Assembly (NCBI GenBank): GCA_003242275.1
Contig: QGUX01000070.1
Span: 1-14,043, forward strand
From: Pseudomonadota bacterium
Lineage (GTDB): Bacteria > Pseudomonadota > Gammaproteobacteria > Steroidobacterales > Steroidobacteraceae
Length of the DNA: 14,043 nucleotides
Direction: 5' to 3'
The position numbers and the translations under genes are program-made. The notes beneath the pieces were generated by a model. The model was not told the origin of the DNA. It saw nothing but the letters and a program-made list of their open reading frames with translations, and made no database searches. Shown one piece after another: positions 6,156 through 14,043 of this stretch; position 1 is the stretch's first letter; every line of letters starts with the position of its first letter.

Positions 6156-6739
6156 GCCACGGGGTGCGTCCCGTGCCCGCCAACCCCGCGGCCAGGCTCG
6201 AGGCGCCGCGCGTGGGCGTGCGCTTTGGCCTCAAGGGCGGCGACGCGCCGGCCTGGCTGGAACGCCACGGCATCCCCGTGCCCGATGCCCCGAACCGCAT
6301 CGCGCACTGGCAGGCCGGCCGCTGCCTGCGGCTGGGCCACGGCGAATTCCTCATCGAGATGGACGAGCCCGGCCCGTATCCGCTGGCCGGCGACACCGGC
6401 GGCGGCGGAACCGCCCACGTCTGGCCGCTGCTGCGCTCCGACCACAGCCTGCTGCTCACCGGCAGCGCCTGGCCGGCGCTGCTCGCGCAGGTCTGCTCGT
6501 TCGACTTCCGGCGCTTCAGGGACGAACCCGGGCTGGCGGTGATGACCCTGATGGCCGGCATCGCGGTGACAGTGGTGGCCGAACGTCCCGCGCCGCCTGC
6601 TTCCGTGGCGGAGAGCGCCGCCGCCGCAGGTGATGCGCCCGCCGCGCTGCGCCTGTGGTGCGACGCCAGCTACGCCGGCTACCTCGATCACTGCCTGCAA
6701 ACCCTCGCTGCCCCCAGTTCCCAGGGAGATCGCCGATGA
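6152..6739 (+). CDS. mgdD: N-methylglutamate dehydrogenase subunit D (SoxG-like)
   Basis: A 195-residue protein of the sarcosine oxidase gamma-subunit family, a poorly conserved fold related to GcvT that completes the four-subunit dehydrogenase. Recognisable pieces are [40 protein letters not shown] and the C-terminal [15 protein letters not shown]. Identification rests partly on position after mgdC. The ATG at 6152 overlaps the mgdC stop (ATGA), and the mgdD stop overlaps the gmaS start in the same way. A short Ala/Pro-rich insert sits at about 150-165. Confidence 0.82.
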   Translation: MSHGVRPVPANPAARLEAPRVGVRFGLKGGDAPAWLERHGIPVPDAPNRIAHWQAGRCLRLGHGEFLIEMDEPGPYPLAGDTGGGGTAHVWPLLRSDHSLLLTGSAWPALLAQVCSFDFRRFRDEPGLAVMTLMAGIAVTVVAERPAPPASVAESAAAAGDAPAALRLWCDASYAGYLDHCLQTLAAPSSQGDRR

Positions 6740-8070
6740 AGACCGAAGAAATGCAGAAACGGCTGCGCGCCGATGGCATCCGCTACGTGCTGGCCCAGTT
6801 CGTCGACATCCATGGCGCCGCCAAGGCCAAGTCGGTGCCGGTGGAACACCTCGACATGGTGCTGAACGAGGGCGCGGGATTCGCCGGCTTCGCCCTGTGG
6901 GGCTTCGGCACCGGGCCGCACGGCCCGGACTACATGGCGGTGGGCGATCCCTCGACGCTGAAGGTGCTGCCGTGGATGCCGGGCCACGCGCGCATCGTCT
7001 GCAATGGCTACGTGAAGGGTTCGCCCTGGCCCTACTGCTCGCGCGTGGCACTCAAGCGCCAGCTCGACCGCCTGGCCAGCGAGGGGCTGACGCTGTACAC
7101 CGGCATCGAACCGGAGTTCATGCTGCTGACGCGCGGCCCGGACGGCCGGCTGCGTCCGTATGACCACAGCGATGCGCTGGAGAAGCCCTGCTACGACTAC
7201 AAGGGCCTGTCGCGCGCGGCACAGTTCCTCGACGAGCTGGTCACCGGCCTGCGCTCCATCGGCATCGACGTCTACCAGATCGACCACGAGGACGCGAACG
7301 GCCAGTTCGAGGTCAACTTCACCTATTCGGACGCGCTGACCACCGCCGACAACTTCACGCTGGTGAAGATGGCGGTCAGCGAGCTGGCGCGCAAGCACGG
7401 CATGATCGGCACCTTCATGCCCAAGCCGTTCTCCAACCGCACCGGCAGCGGCGCGCACTTCCACATCTCCATCGGCAACGCCACCACGCGCAACCTGTTC
7501 CACGACCCGAAGGACCCGCAGGGACTGGAGCTGTCGGAGATGGGCTACCACTTCCTCGGCGGCCTGCTGGCCCACGCCCGGGCGCTGGCCGCGGTGTGCG
7601 CGCCCACGGTGAACTCGTACAAGCGCCTGGTGGTGGGCCGCGCGCTCTCCGGCGCCACCTGGGCGCCGGCCTACATCGCCTACGGCGACAACAACCGCAC
7701 CGGCTGCGTGCGCATTCCCGGCGGCCGGCTGGAACTGCGCCTGGCCGATGCGGGCTGCAATCCCTACCTGGTCACCGCCGCGGTGATCGCCGCCGGCATG
7801 GATGGCGTGCGCCGCAGGCTCGACCCGGGCCCGATGAACAACAACAACCTGTACGAGTCCTCGCCCGAGGACCTCAAGGCGCAAGGCATCGGCCTGCTGC
7901 CGCAGACCCTGCACGAGGCACTGGCCGCCTTCGAGGAGGACGAGGTGGTGCAGGACGGCCTCGGCGAGCCGCTGGCGGCCGAGCTCCTGCGGCTCAAGCG
8001 CATGGAATGGACCGAGTACGCGCGCCATGTCTCGGACTGGGAATGCGACCGCTACCTGGAGTTTTTCTGA
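6736..8070 (+). CDS. gmaS: Gamma-glutamylmethylamide synthetase (glutamine synthetase-like, GlnT type)
   Basis: A 444-residue, ATP-dependent ligase of the glutamine synthetase superfamily. It joins methylamine to the gamma-carboxyl of glutamate, the entry step of the N-methylglutamate route. Glutamine synthetase catalytic signatures are all present: GIEPEFML (E125, E127), [13 protein letters not shown] (183-195), [16 protein letters not shown] (230-245), [11 protein letters not shown] (289-299), [17 protein letters not shown] (319-335). Length and the [14 protein letters not shown] segment fit the GlnT/GmaS branch rather than GlnA (about 470 residues). The ATG at 6736 is chosen because GGGAG lies 8 nt upstream and it overlaps the mgdD stop; longer in-frame starts would lie inside mgdD. 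The substrate is inferred from the flanking mgd and mgs genes. A glutamine synthetase side activity cannot be excluded. Confidence 0.9.
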   Translation: MKTEEMQKRLRADGIRYVLAQFVDIHGAAKAKSVPVEHLDMVLNEGAGFAGFALWGFGTGPHGPDYMAVGDPSTLKVLPWMPGHARIVCNGYVKGSPWPYCSRVALKRQLDRLASEGLTLYTGIEPEFMLLTRGPDGRLRPYDHSDALEKPCYDYKGLSRAAQFLDELVTGLRSIGIDVYQIDHEDANGQFEVNFTYSDALTTADNFTLVKMAVSELARKHGMIGTFMPKPFSNRTGSGAHFHISIGNATTRNLFHDPKDPQGLELSEMGYHFLGGLLAHARALAAVCAPTVNSYKRLVVGRALSGATWAPAYIAYGDNNRTGCVRIPGGRLELRLADAGCNPYLVTAAVIAAGMDGVRRRLDPGPMNNNNLYESSPEDLKAQGIGLLPQTLHEALAAFEEDEVVQDGLGEPLAAELLRLKRMEWTEYARHVSDWECDRYLEFF

Positions 8071-8966
8071 TGTGTGGAATCGTCGGACTGTTGCTGAAGA
8101 ACCCTTCCTGGGACGCGCGCCTCGGCGAGCTGCTGGTGCCCATGCTGTGCGGCATGACCGAGCGCGGGCCGGATTCCGCGGGGCTGGCGGTGTTCTCCTC
8201 GGTGCAATCGCCGGCGCTGAAACTGAGCCTGTTCCAGCTGCACGGCGCGCCCGACTGGGGCGCCTTCATGCGGCGGCTCAACGAGGCGCTGCCCGGCGAG
8301 CACGGCCTGCATGAAGGCGGCCGGCACGCGGTGCTGGCCACGCGCGCGCAGGCGCAGGCGGTGAAGGACCACATCGCCGGCGCCGCGCCCGGCGTGGTGG
8401 TGCTGTCGCAGGGCCATCGCATCGAGCTGTACAAGGACACGGGCGCGCCCGGCAGCATCGCCGAACGCTACGGCTTCGCGAAGCTGGCCGGCAGCCACGC
8501 GGTGGGACACACGCGCATGGCCACCGAGTCGGCGGTGACGCCGGCGCATGCGCATCCGTTCACTGCCGGCGAGGACTTCTGCCTGGTGCACAACGGATCG
8601 CTGTCCAACCCCTACCGCGTGCGCCGCAGGCTCGAGCCGCTGGGCATCCACTTCGAGACCGACAACGACACCGAGGCGGCCTGCCGCTTCCTCGAGTGGC
8701 GCATGCGCGAGGGCGACGGCATCGAGGCGGCGCTCACGCGCGGCTTCGAGGAGCTGGATGGCTTCTTCACCTTCCTGATCGGCACGCGCGACGGCATGTC
8801 GCTGGTGCGCGATCCCTTCGCCTGCAAGCCGGCCATCGTGGCCGAGACCGATGACTACGTGGCGGTGGCCTCGGAATTCCGCTCGCTGGCGCACCTGCCC
8901 GGGGTGTCGAAGGCGAAGCTGTTCGAGCCGCAGCCGCGCACCATCTACCACTGGGAGCGCACATGA
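8070..8966 (+). CDS. mgsA: N-methylglutamate synthase subunit A (class II glutamine amidotransferase-like, GlxB)
   Basis: A 298-residue N-terminal-nucleophile amidohydrolase related to the amidotransferase domain of glutamate synthase. It begins MCGIVGLLL. Cys2, exposed after loss of Met, is the expected nucleophile that attacks the gamma-amide of gamma-glutamylmethylamide and frees methylamine for transfer to 2-oxoglutarate. Other class II residues are visible: ERGPDSAG (31-38), HTRMATESAVTPAHAHPF with Arg149, HNGSLSN (174-180) and the aspartates in ETDND (196-200). The start ATG shares one base with the gmaS stop (TGATG), with GGAG 8 nt before it. It forms a three-subunit enzyme with MgsB and MgsC, which together correspond to the large subunit of glutamate synthase. 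Confidence 0.88.
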   Translation: MCGIVGLLLKNPSWDARLGELLVPMLCGMTERGPDSAGLAVFSSVQSPALKLSLFQLHGAPDWGAFMRRLNEALPGEHGLHEGGRHAVLATRAQAQAVKDHIAGAAPGVVVLSQGHRIELYKDTGAPGSIAERYGFAKLAGSHAVGHTRMATESAVTPAHAHPFTAGEDFCLVHNGSLSNPYRVRRRLEPLGIHFETDNDTEAACRFLEWRMREGDGIEAALTRGFEELDGFFTFLIGTRDGMSLVRDPFACKPAIVAETDDYVAVASEFRSLAHLPGVSKAKLFEPQPRTIYHWERT

Positions 8967-9658
8967 GCGAGGTGCTGGAATTCGACCTGGCCCGCGACGA
9001 GGGCGTGCGCCGGCTCAATGCCTGGCTGCACCAGCATGCCGGCGCGGCCGACCCGCCGCCGGTACGGGTGCTGAACCCCGATGGCGCACACAACATCGCG
9101 GTGGGCGCCGACGCGCCGTTCCACATCGACGTGCTCGGCCACGCCGGCTACTACGTGGCCGGCATGAACAAGCACGCGCGCGTCACCGTGCACGGCAATG
9201 CCGGCACCGGCGCGGCCGAGAACATGATGAGCGGCGAGGTGCGCATCAAGGGCTTCGCCTCCAACGGCGCCGGCGCCTCGGCCCACGGTGGCCTGCTGGT
9301 GGTGGAGGGTGATGCCTCGCTGCGCTGTGGCATCTCGCTCAAGGGCGGCGACATCGTGGTCGGCGGCAGCGTCGGCAGCTTCTCGGCCTTCATGGCGCAG
9401 GCCGGCCGGCTGGTGGTCTGCGGCGATGCCGGCGAGGCGCTGGGCGATTCGCTGTATGAGGCGGTGATCTACGTGAAGGGCAAGGTGGCCTCGCTGGGCG
9501 CGGACGCGCGCTTCGAGGACATGGGCCCGGAGGACATCGAGGCGCTGGGCACACTGCTCGAGCGCGCCGCGCTGTCGCACGACCCGCGGCAGTTCCGCCG
9601 CGTGGCCTCGGCCCGCGCGCTCTACCACTGGAACGCCGACGCCAACCAGGAGTACTGA
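8963..9658 (+). CDS. mgsB: N-methylglutamate synthase subunit B (GltB C-terminal GXGXG domain, GlxC)
   Basis: A 231-residue protein matching the right-handed beta-helix domain at the C terminus of glutamate synthase. Gly-rich turns recur through residues about 75-185, for example GNAGTGAAENMMSGEVRIKG, SNGAGASAHGGLLVVEGDA, GGDIVVGGSVGSF and VVCGDAGEALGDSLYEAVI. In glutamate synthase this domain is structural and helps align the amidotransferase and FMN domains; the same role is inferred here. The ATG overlaps the mgsA stop (ATGA). The stop overlaps the mgsC start by one base, so the three synthase genes are tightly coupled. Confidence 0.87.
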   Translation: MSEVLEFDLARDEGVRRLNAWLHQHAGAADPPPVRVLNPDGAHNIAVGADAPFHIDVLGHAGYYVAGMNKHARVTVHGNAGTGAAENMMSGEVRIKGFASNGAGASAHGGLLVVEGDASLRCGISLKGGDIVVGGSVGSFSAFMAQAGRLVVCGDAGEALGDSLYEAVIYVKGKVASLGADARFEDMGPEDIEALGTLLERAALSHDPRQFRRVASARALYHWNADANQEY

Positions 9659-10992
9659 TGGAAGAATCCGCAACCTTCGATCGCCACACGATCGACTACA
9701 TCCAGCGCGCCTCGGCGACCGGCCTGTACGAGATCCGCGGCATGGGCGCCAAGCGGCGCCTGCCGCACTTCGACGACCTGGTGATGCTGGGTGCCTCCAT
9801 GTCGCGCTACCCGCTGGAGGGCTACCGCGAGAAGTGCAGCACGAAGACGGTGCTGGGCACGCGCTACGCGAAGAAGCCGCTGGAGCTGGACATCCCCATC
9901 ACCATCGCCGGCATGAGCTTCGGCGCGCTGTCGGCCAACGTGAAGGAGGCGCTGGGCCGCGCGGCCTCGGCCGTGGGCACCTCCACCACCACCGGCGACG
10001 GCGGCATGACCAACGAGGAGCGGCTGTCGTCGAAGTTCCTGGTGTACCAGTGCCTGCCCTCGCGCTACGGCTTCAACCCGGACGACGTGCGCCGCGCCGA
10101 TGCCATCGAGGTGGTGATCGGCCAGGGCGCCAAGCCCGGCGGCGGCGGCATGCTGCTCGGCCAGAAGGTGAACCCGCGCGTGGCGAGGATGCGCACGCTG
10201 CCCGAGGGTGTGGACCAGCGCTCGGCCTCGCGCCATCCGGACTGGACCGGGCCGGACGACCTCGCCATCAAGATCCGCGAGCTGCGCGAGATCACCGACT
10301 GGGAGAAGCCCATCTACGTGAAGGTGGGCGCCACGCGCACCTTCCACGACGTGAAGCTGGCCGTGCATGCCGGCGCCGACGTGGTGGTGGTGGACGGCAT
10401 GCAGGGCGGCACCGCCGCCACGCAGCTGGCCTTCATCGAGCACGTGGGCATTCCCACGCTGGCGGCGGTGCGCCAGGCCGCCGATGCGCTGGAGGACCTC
10501 AACATGACCGGTGAGGTGCAGCTCATCGTCTCCGGCGGCATCCGTTCCGGCGCCGATGTCGCCAAGGCCATGGCGCTGGGCGCCGATGCGGTGTCCATCG
10601 GCCAGGGCATCCTGGTCTCCCTCGGCTGCAACAGCGCAACCTACGTGAAGGACGGCAGGCACATCGACGCCATCGCCGACTACGCGGCCCTGGGCACGAA
10701 GCCGGGCTTCTGCCACCACTGCCATACCGGCCGCTGCCCCGTGGGCGTCACCACCCAGGACGAGGTGCTGGAGCAGCGCCTCGAGGTGGAAGTGGGCGCG
10801 CGCCGCGTGCGCAATTACCTCAGGACGCTGACCATGGAGCTGACCACGCTGGCGCGCGCCTGCGGCAAGCAGGACGTGCACCACCTGGAGCGCGAGGACC
10901 TGGTGGCGCTGACGGTGGAGGCGGCGGCCATGGCCGGCGTGCCGCTGGCCGGCACGCAGTGGATTCCGGGGCGCGGGGTCGCCGCGCCCTGA
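9658..10992 (+). CDS. mgsC: N-methylglutamate synthase subunit C (FMN/Fe-S glutamate synthase domain, GlxD)
   Basis: A 444-residue protein matching the central plus FMN-binding domains of glutamate synthase. It reductively adds the released methylamine to 2-oxoglutarate to give N-methylglutamate. Seen are PITIAGMSFGALSANVKEAL (80-99), TGDGGMTNEER, GQGAKPGGGGMLLGQKV (155-171), YVKVGATRTFHDVKLAVHAG and VVVVDGMQGGTAATQ (242-256, FMN site), then VSGGIRSGADVAKAMALGAD (291-310). An Fe-S cysteine cluster CHHCHTGRCPVGVTTQ follows, with Cys352, Cys355 and Cys360. The C-x2-C-x4-C spacing differs from the C-x5-C-x4-C recalled for GltB. Starts in TGATG with the mgsB stop. Last gene of the operon; its TGA directly abuts the stop of the convergent channel gene. 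Confidence 0.88.
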   Translation: MEESATFDRHTIDYIQRASATGLYEIRGMGAKRRLPHFDDLVMLGASMSRYPLEGYREKCSTKTVLGTRYAKKPLELDIPITIAGMSFGALSANVKEALGRAASAVGTSTTTGDGGMTNEERLSSKFLVYQCLPSRYGFNPDDVRRADAIEVVIGQGAKPGGGGMLLGQKVNPRVARMRTLPEGVDQRSASRHPDWTGPDDLAIKIRELREITDWEKPIYVKVGATRTFHDVKLAVHAGADVVVVDGMQGGTAATQLAFIEHVGIPTLAAVRQAADALEDLNMTGEVQLIVSGGIRSGADVAKAMALGADAVSIGQGILVSLGCNSATYVKDGRHIDAIADYAALGTKPGFCHHCHTGRCPVGVTTQDEVLEQRLEVEVGARRVRNYLRTLTMELTTLARACGKQDVHHLEREDLVALTVEAAAMAGVPLAGTQWIPGRGVAAP

Positions 10993-12303
10993 TCACGGCT
11001 CCGGGGCGCCCCGCGGCCCCGGCCCCGGCGCCAGCGGCAGCGCCGCCCCGCCGCCCCTGCCCGACAGCACGGCCACGCCCTGGGTGATGTCGGCGCCGGA
11101 CGGACTCTGGAAGGCGCGCAGCCCGAACTGCGGCAGGATGGCGTACAGGTGGTCGAAGATGTCCGCCTGCACGCCCTCGTGCACCACCCACTGCGTGCTG
11201 GCGGTGAAGCAGTAGACCTCCAGCGGCAGGCCCTGCGGGCCGGGCTGGAGCTGCCGCACCATGTGGATCATGTCCTTGTTGATGTGCGGGTGGTTGGCGA
11301 TGTAGTTCGACACGTAGGCGCGGAAGGTGCCGATGTTGGTCACGCGCCGCTCGTTCAGCGGATCGAGGCCCTGCTCGCGCAGCCGGGCGTTGTACTCGGC
11401 CAGCTCGGCGCGCTTCTTCTCCAGGTAGCCGCGCAGCAGCACCAGGCGGTCGAGGCTGTCACGCTCCTCGTCGCTGAGGAACCTCACCGAACTCTGGTCG
11501 ATGTACAGCGCGCGCTTGATGCGCCGGCCGCCCGACTCGAACATGCCGCGCCAGTTCTTGTAGCTCTCGCTGATCAGCCGCCAGGTCGGGATCATCGTGA
11601 TGGTCTTGTCCCAGTTGCGCACCTTGACGGTGTGCAGCGAGATGTCGATCACGTCGCCGTCGGCATTGAGCTGCGGCATCTCGATCCAGTCGCCCACGCG
11701 CAGCATGTCGTGCGCCGACAGCTGCACGCTGGCCACGAACGACAGCAGCGTGTCCTTGAACACCAGCATCAGCACCGCGGTCATGGCGCCGAGGCCCGAC
11801 AGCAGCAGCAGCGGGTCGCGATTGAACAAGGCCGCGACAACCAGGATGCCCGCCACCATGAAGATGCCGATGCGGGTGAGCTGCAGGTAGCCCTTGATGG
11901 GCCGCGACTGCGCCCGCTCCGGGTCGGACTGCTCGTAGATGACGCCGATGGCGGTGAGCGCGTGCGAGAGTGCCAGCGCCAGCGTGAACACCACGTAGGC
12001 GCCGGCCACGCCGCGCACCACGGTGATCGCCGTGGCCGGCACGCCCTCCACGAAGGCGATCCCGTAGTGCACCACCAGCGCCGGCACCACGTCGGCCAGG
12101 CGCGGGATCACCCGATGGCCGATGAGCGCGTCGTACCAGCGGCCCGGCATGCTGCGCATGGCGCGGCCGATGCCCTTGAGCAGCAGCGACTTGGTGACCA
12201 GGCTCGACAGCCACACCACCAGCACCAGCAGCACCAGCTGCACGGTGGTGAGGGCCCAGGGATTCTGCCGCAGCGACGGCAGCAGCGACTCGACGGATTC
12301 CAT
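10993..12303 (-). CDS. ybdG: Mechanosensitive ion channel family protein (YbdG/MscM-like)
   Basis: A 436-residue inner-membrane protein of the MscS superfamily, YbdG/MscM branch (E. coli YbdG about 415 residues), which releases solutes on osmotic downshock. Hydrophobic segments are at about 18-42, 72-88, 92-121, 143-161 and 164-184. They are followed by the MscS pore-helix and beta-domain region (FKDTLLSFVASVQLSAHDML, VGDWIEM, DGDVIDISLHTVKVRNWD). YbdG-type features are YKNWRGMFESGGRRIKRALY, the insert after SSVRFLSDEERDSLDRLVLL, and LPLEVYCFTASTQWVVHEG. The C terminus is Gly/Pro/Ala-rich. ATG at 12303 is preferred to an in-frame GTG at 12324; neither has a clear ribosome-binding site. No functional link to the methylamine genes is apparent. 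Confidence 0.87.
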   Translation of the reverse strand: MESVESLLPSLRQNPWALTTVQLVLLVLVVWLSSLVTKSLLLKGIGRAMRSMPGRWYDALIGHRVIPRLADVVPALVVHYGIAFVEGVPATAITVVRGVAGAYVVFTLALALSHALTAIGVIYEQSDPERAQSRPIKGYLQLTRIGIFMVAGILVVAALFNRDPLLLLSGLGAMTAVLMLVFKDTLLSFVASVQLSAHDMLRVGDWIEMPQLNADGDVIDISLHTVKVRNWDKTITMIPTWRLISESYKNWRGMFESGGRRIKRALYIDQSSVRFLSDEERDSLDRLVLLRGYLEKKRAELAEYNARLREQGLDPLNERRVTNIGTFRAYVSNYIANHPHINKDMIHMVRQLQPGPQGLPLEVYCFTASTQWVVHEGVQADIFDHLYAILPQFGLRAFQSPSGADITQGVAVLSGRGGGAALPLAPGPGPRGAPEP

Positions 12304-12381
12304 GGCCGCGATTCTAGCGGCCACGGCACACGCGTGCGGCTTCCATTATGCTTGCCTTTCCCGCCCAACCCGGCGATCCAC
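12304..12381. promoter_or_regulatory. Divergent intergenic region between ybdG-like and P-loop ATPase genes
   Basis: A 78-bp spacer with start codons on both sides. On the minus strand CATAAT (12350-12345) is a 5/6 match to a -10 box, about 41 nt before the ybdG-like start, but no convincing -35 lies upstream of it. On the plus strand CATTAT or TATGCT in the same place could serve the ATPase gene. Both calls are weak. The 8-bp palindrome CACGCGTG is present, with no known meaning here. Confidence 0.3.
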
Positions 12382-14043
12382 ATGACCACCGACTACGAGA
12401 AGCTCGGCGCCTTCTACCTCGGCAAGGTGTTCGACCCCGCCACGGGAAGCACGCTCGAGGAACCGCTGCTGTACGACTCGCGCGACCTGACCACGCATGC
12501 GGTGTGCGTGGGCATGACGGGCAGCGGCAAGACCGGCCTGTGCCTGGCGCTGCTGGAAGAGGCGGCCATCGACGGCATCCCGGCGATCTGCATCGATCCC
12601 AAGGGCGACCTGGGAAACCTGCTGCTGGCCTTCCCTGCCCTGGCGCCGCAGGACTTCGCCGCCTGGGTGGACGAGGGCGAGGCCGCGCGGCGCAACCTGA
12701 CCATCGAGCAGTACGCGGCCCGAGTGGCCGAGCAGTGGCGCGGCGGCCTGGCCGAGTGGGACCAGCCGCCCGAGCGCATCGCGCGGCTGCGCGACGCGGT
12801 GGACATGGCCATCTACACGCCGGGCTCGGACAGCGGCCTGCCGCTGTCCATCCTGCGTTCGTTCGCACCGCCGCCGGCCGAGCTCGTGGCGGACGAGGCA
12901 GCCCTGTCCGAGCGCATCGCCACCGCCGTGTCCGGCCTGCTGGGCCTCCTGGGACGCGATGCCGATCCACTGCAGAGCCGCGAGCACATCCTGCTGTCGA
13001 ACCTCGTCGGCCATGCCTGGCGCGAGGGCCGCGCGCTGGAGCTGGCGGACCTGATCGCGGGCGTGCAGAAGCCGCCCTTCGACCGGCTGGGCGCGCTGGA
13101 CCTGGAGACCTTCTTCCCTGCCAGGGCGCGCACCGAGCTGGCGCTGGCCATCAACGGCCTTCTGGCCTCACCGCGCTTTGCCGCCTGGACGCGCGGCGAG
13201 CCGCTGGACGCGCAGCGCCTGCTGTTCACGCCCGAGGGCAGGCCGCGCGTGGCCATCATCTCGATCGCGCACCTGTCGGAGGCCGAGCGCATGTTCGTGG
13301 TGACGCTGCTGCTGAACGAGGCGATCGGCTGGATGCGCCGGCAGGGCGGCACCTCCTCGCTGCGCGCCATCCTCTACATGGACGAGATCTTCGGCTTCTT
13401 CCCGCCCACGGCGAACCCGCCGTCGAAGGCGCCGATGCTGACGCTGCTGAAGCAGGCGCGCGCGCATGGCCTGGGCGTGGTGCTGGCCACGCAGAACCCG
13501 GTGGACCTCGACTACAAGGGCCTGGGCAATGCCGGCACGTGGCTGATCGGGCGGCTGCAGACCGAGCGCGACCGCGAGCGCCTGCTCGACGGCCTCGGCG
13601 CCGCGCTGGGCGGCGCCGGTCCTTCGCGCGAGGAACTTTCACGCCAGCTTGGCGCGCTCACCCAGCGCGTGTTCCTGATGCGCAACGTGCACGATGACGC
13701 ACCGGTGCTGCTGAAGGTGCGCTGGCTGCTGTCGTACCTGCGCGGGCCGCTGACGCCGGCGGAGATTTCGCGGCTGATGGCGCCGCGCAAGCAGGCGGCG
13801 GGTACGACGGCGTCCTCGCCCACCGCAGCAGCGCCGGCGGCTGCGCCGGCCGCGCCCGCCGCCCAGGCATCGGGCGGCGCCGGCGCGCCACCCATCCTGC
13901 CGGCAGGCGTGGAGCAGTCCTTCGTTCCCGTGCGCGGCGCAGCGGAGGGCATCACCTACCGTCCCCGTGTGCTGGGAGAAGCCAAGTTGCACTTCGTCGA
14001 TAGCGCACGAAACTCCGAAACCGGGAAAACCTTGCGGTGGGCG
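12382..14043 (+). CDS. HerA/DUF87-type P-loop ATPase (3' end beyond window)
   Basis: An open frame of 554 codons with no stop before the right edge. It begins MTTDYEKLGAFYLGKVFDP at an ATG in the spacer divergent from the channel gene. Walker A is GMTGSGKT at 44-51 and a Walker-B-like segment is ILYMDEIFGFFP near 330. CIDPKGDLGNLLL at about 71-83, and LATQNPVDLDYKGLGNAGTW and IGRLQTERDRERLL after Walker B, are hallmarks of the widespread uncharacterised HerA/FtsK-like ATP-binding protein family (COG0433-like). A low-complexity Ala/Pro/Gly linker (about 473-512) separates the ATPase core from a C-terminal region that runs out of the window. It may act as a DNA translocase or helicase, but function is not established from sequence. 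No nuclease such as NurA is visible beside it here. Nothing suggests a defence island. Confidence 0.85.
   Translation, partial: MTTDYEKLGAFYLGKVFDPATGSTLEEPLLYDSRDLTTHAVCVGMTGSGKTGLCLALLEEAAIDGIPAICIDPKGDLGNLLLAFPALAPQDFAAWVDEGEAARRNLTIEQYAARVAEQWRGGLAEWDQPPERIARLRDAVDMAIYTPGSDSGLPLSILRSFAPPPAELVADEAALSERIATAVSGLLGLLGRDADPLQSREHILLSNLVGHAWREGRALELADLIAGVQKPPFDRLGALDLETFFPARARTELALAINGLLASPRFAAWTRGEPLDAQRLLFTPEGRPRVAIISIAHLSEAERMFVVTLLLNEAIGWMRRQGGTSSLRAILYMDEIFGFFPPTANPPSKAPMLTLLKQARAHGLGVVLATQNPVDLDYKGLGNAGTWLIGRLQTERDRERLLDGLGAALGGAGPSREELSRQLGALTQRVFLMRNVHDDAPVLLKVRWLLSYLRGPLTPAEISRLMAPRKQAAGTTASSPTAAAPAAAPAAPAAQASGGAGAPPILPAGVEQSFVPVRGAAEGITYRPRVLGEAKLHFVDSARNSETGKTLRWA

Noticed and set aside
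1719..6739. True heterotetrameric sarcosine oxidase (soxBDAG) for glycine betaine catabolism
   Set aside because: The four genes are translationally coupled to gmaS and mgsABC, no glyA, purU or dimethylglycine genes are present, and MgdA and MgdB carry features matching the N-methylglutamate branch.
6736..8070. Ordinary glutamine synthetase GlnA
   Set aside because: Length, GlnT-type motifs and position between mgdD and mgsA all point to gamma-glutamylmethylamide synthetase.
10996..11030. GC-rich palindromic sequence after mgsC as its terminator
   Set aside because: GGGGCGCCCC can form a hairpin, but no T run follows on either strand and the sequence encodes the Pro/Gly-rich C terminus of the channel protein.
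12348..13697. A 449-codon plus-strand open frame overlapping the ATPase gene
   Set aside because: Arg/Ala/Gly-rich with no motifs; the overlapping frame starting at 12382 carries Walker A and B and stays open to the edge.
12382..14043. HerA-like ATPase as part of an anti-phage defence system
   Set aside because: No nuclease, Sir2, DUF4297-like or other defence partner lies next to it in the window; the sequence resembles a common housekeeping-style ATPase family.

Overview
This GC-rich window (roughly 70% G+C by eye) comes from a proteobacterium, probably a gammaproteobacterium. The hints are a classical transcription-attenuation leader in front of trpE, a YbdG/MscM-type mechanosensitive channel and the dense operon style. 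I cannot name the genus.

Left part (1-1667, all minus strand): a cupin-domain XRE regulator is followed by a trp promoter, a three-Trp leader peptide (trpL), an antiterminator/terminator pair and the 5' part of trpE, which runs off the left edge. The trp -35 box contains the regulator's stop codon. The predicted +1 falls on or beside the trpL ATG, so trpL may be leaderless. trpE has no ATG, GTG or TTG start after the attenuator and seems to use CTG.

Centre (1719-10992, plus strand): eight genes with 2-bp gaps or 1-4-bp overlaps, in the order mgdA-mgdB-mgdC-mgdD-gmaS-mgsA-mgsB-mgsC. Together they encode the indirect N-methylglutamate (NMG) route for methylamine. GmaS joins methylamine to glutamate to give gamma-glutamylmethylamide, MgsABC converts this with 2-oxoglutarate to N-methylglutamate, and MgdABCD oxidises N-methylglutamate, releasing glutamate and passing the one-carbon unit to tetrahydrofolate. 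The divergent XRE-cupin gene starts only 51 bp away and is the obvious candidate regulator. mgdC is interrupted by an apparent one-base deletion near 5191, either a real mutation or a sequence error. Everything else in the operon looks intact.

Right part (10993-14043): a YbdG/MscM-like channel on the minus strand ends exactly where mgsC ends, the two stop codons together forming TGATCA. It is divergent from a HerA/DUF87-type P-loop ATPase that is still open at the right edge. No tRNA, rRNA, insertion sequence, CRISPR array or other mobile feature was seen. The gene-free stretches are short: 837-969 plus 1021-1052 (trp control region), 1668-1718 (divergent promoter spacer) and 12304-12381.
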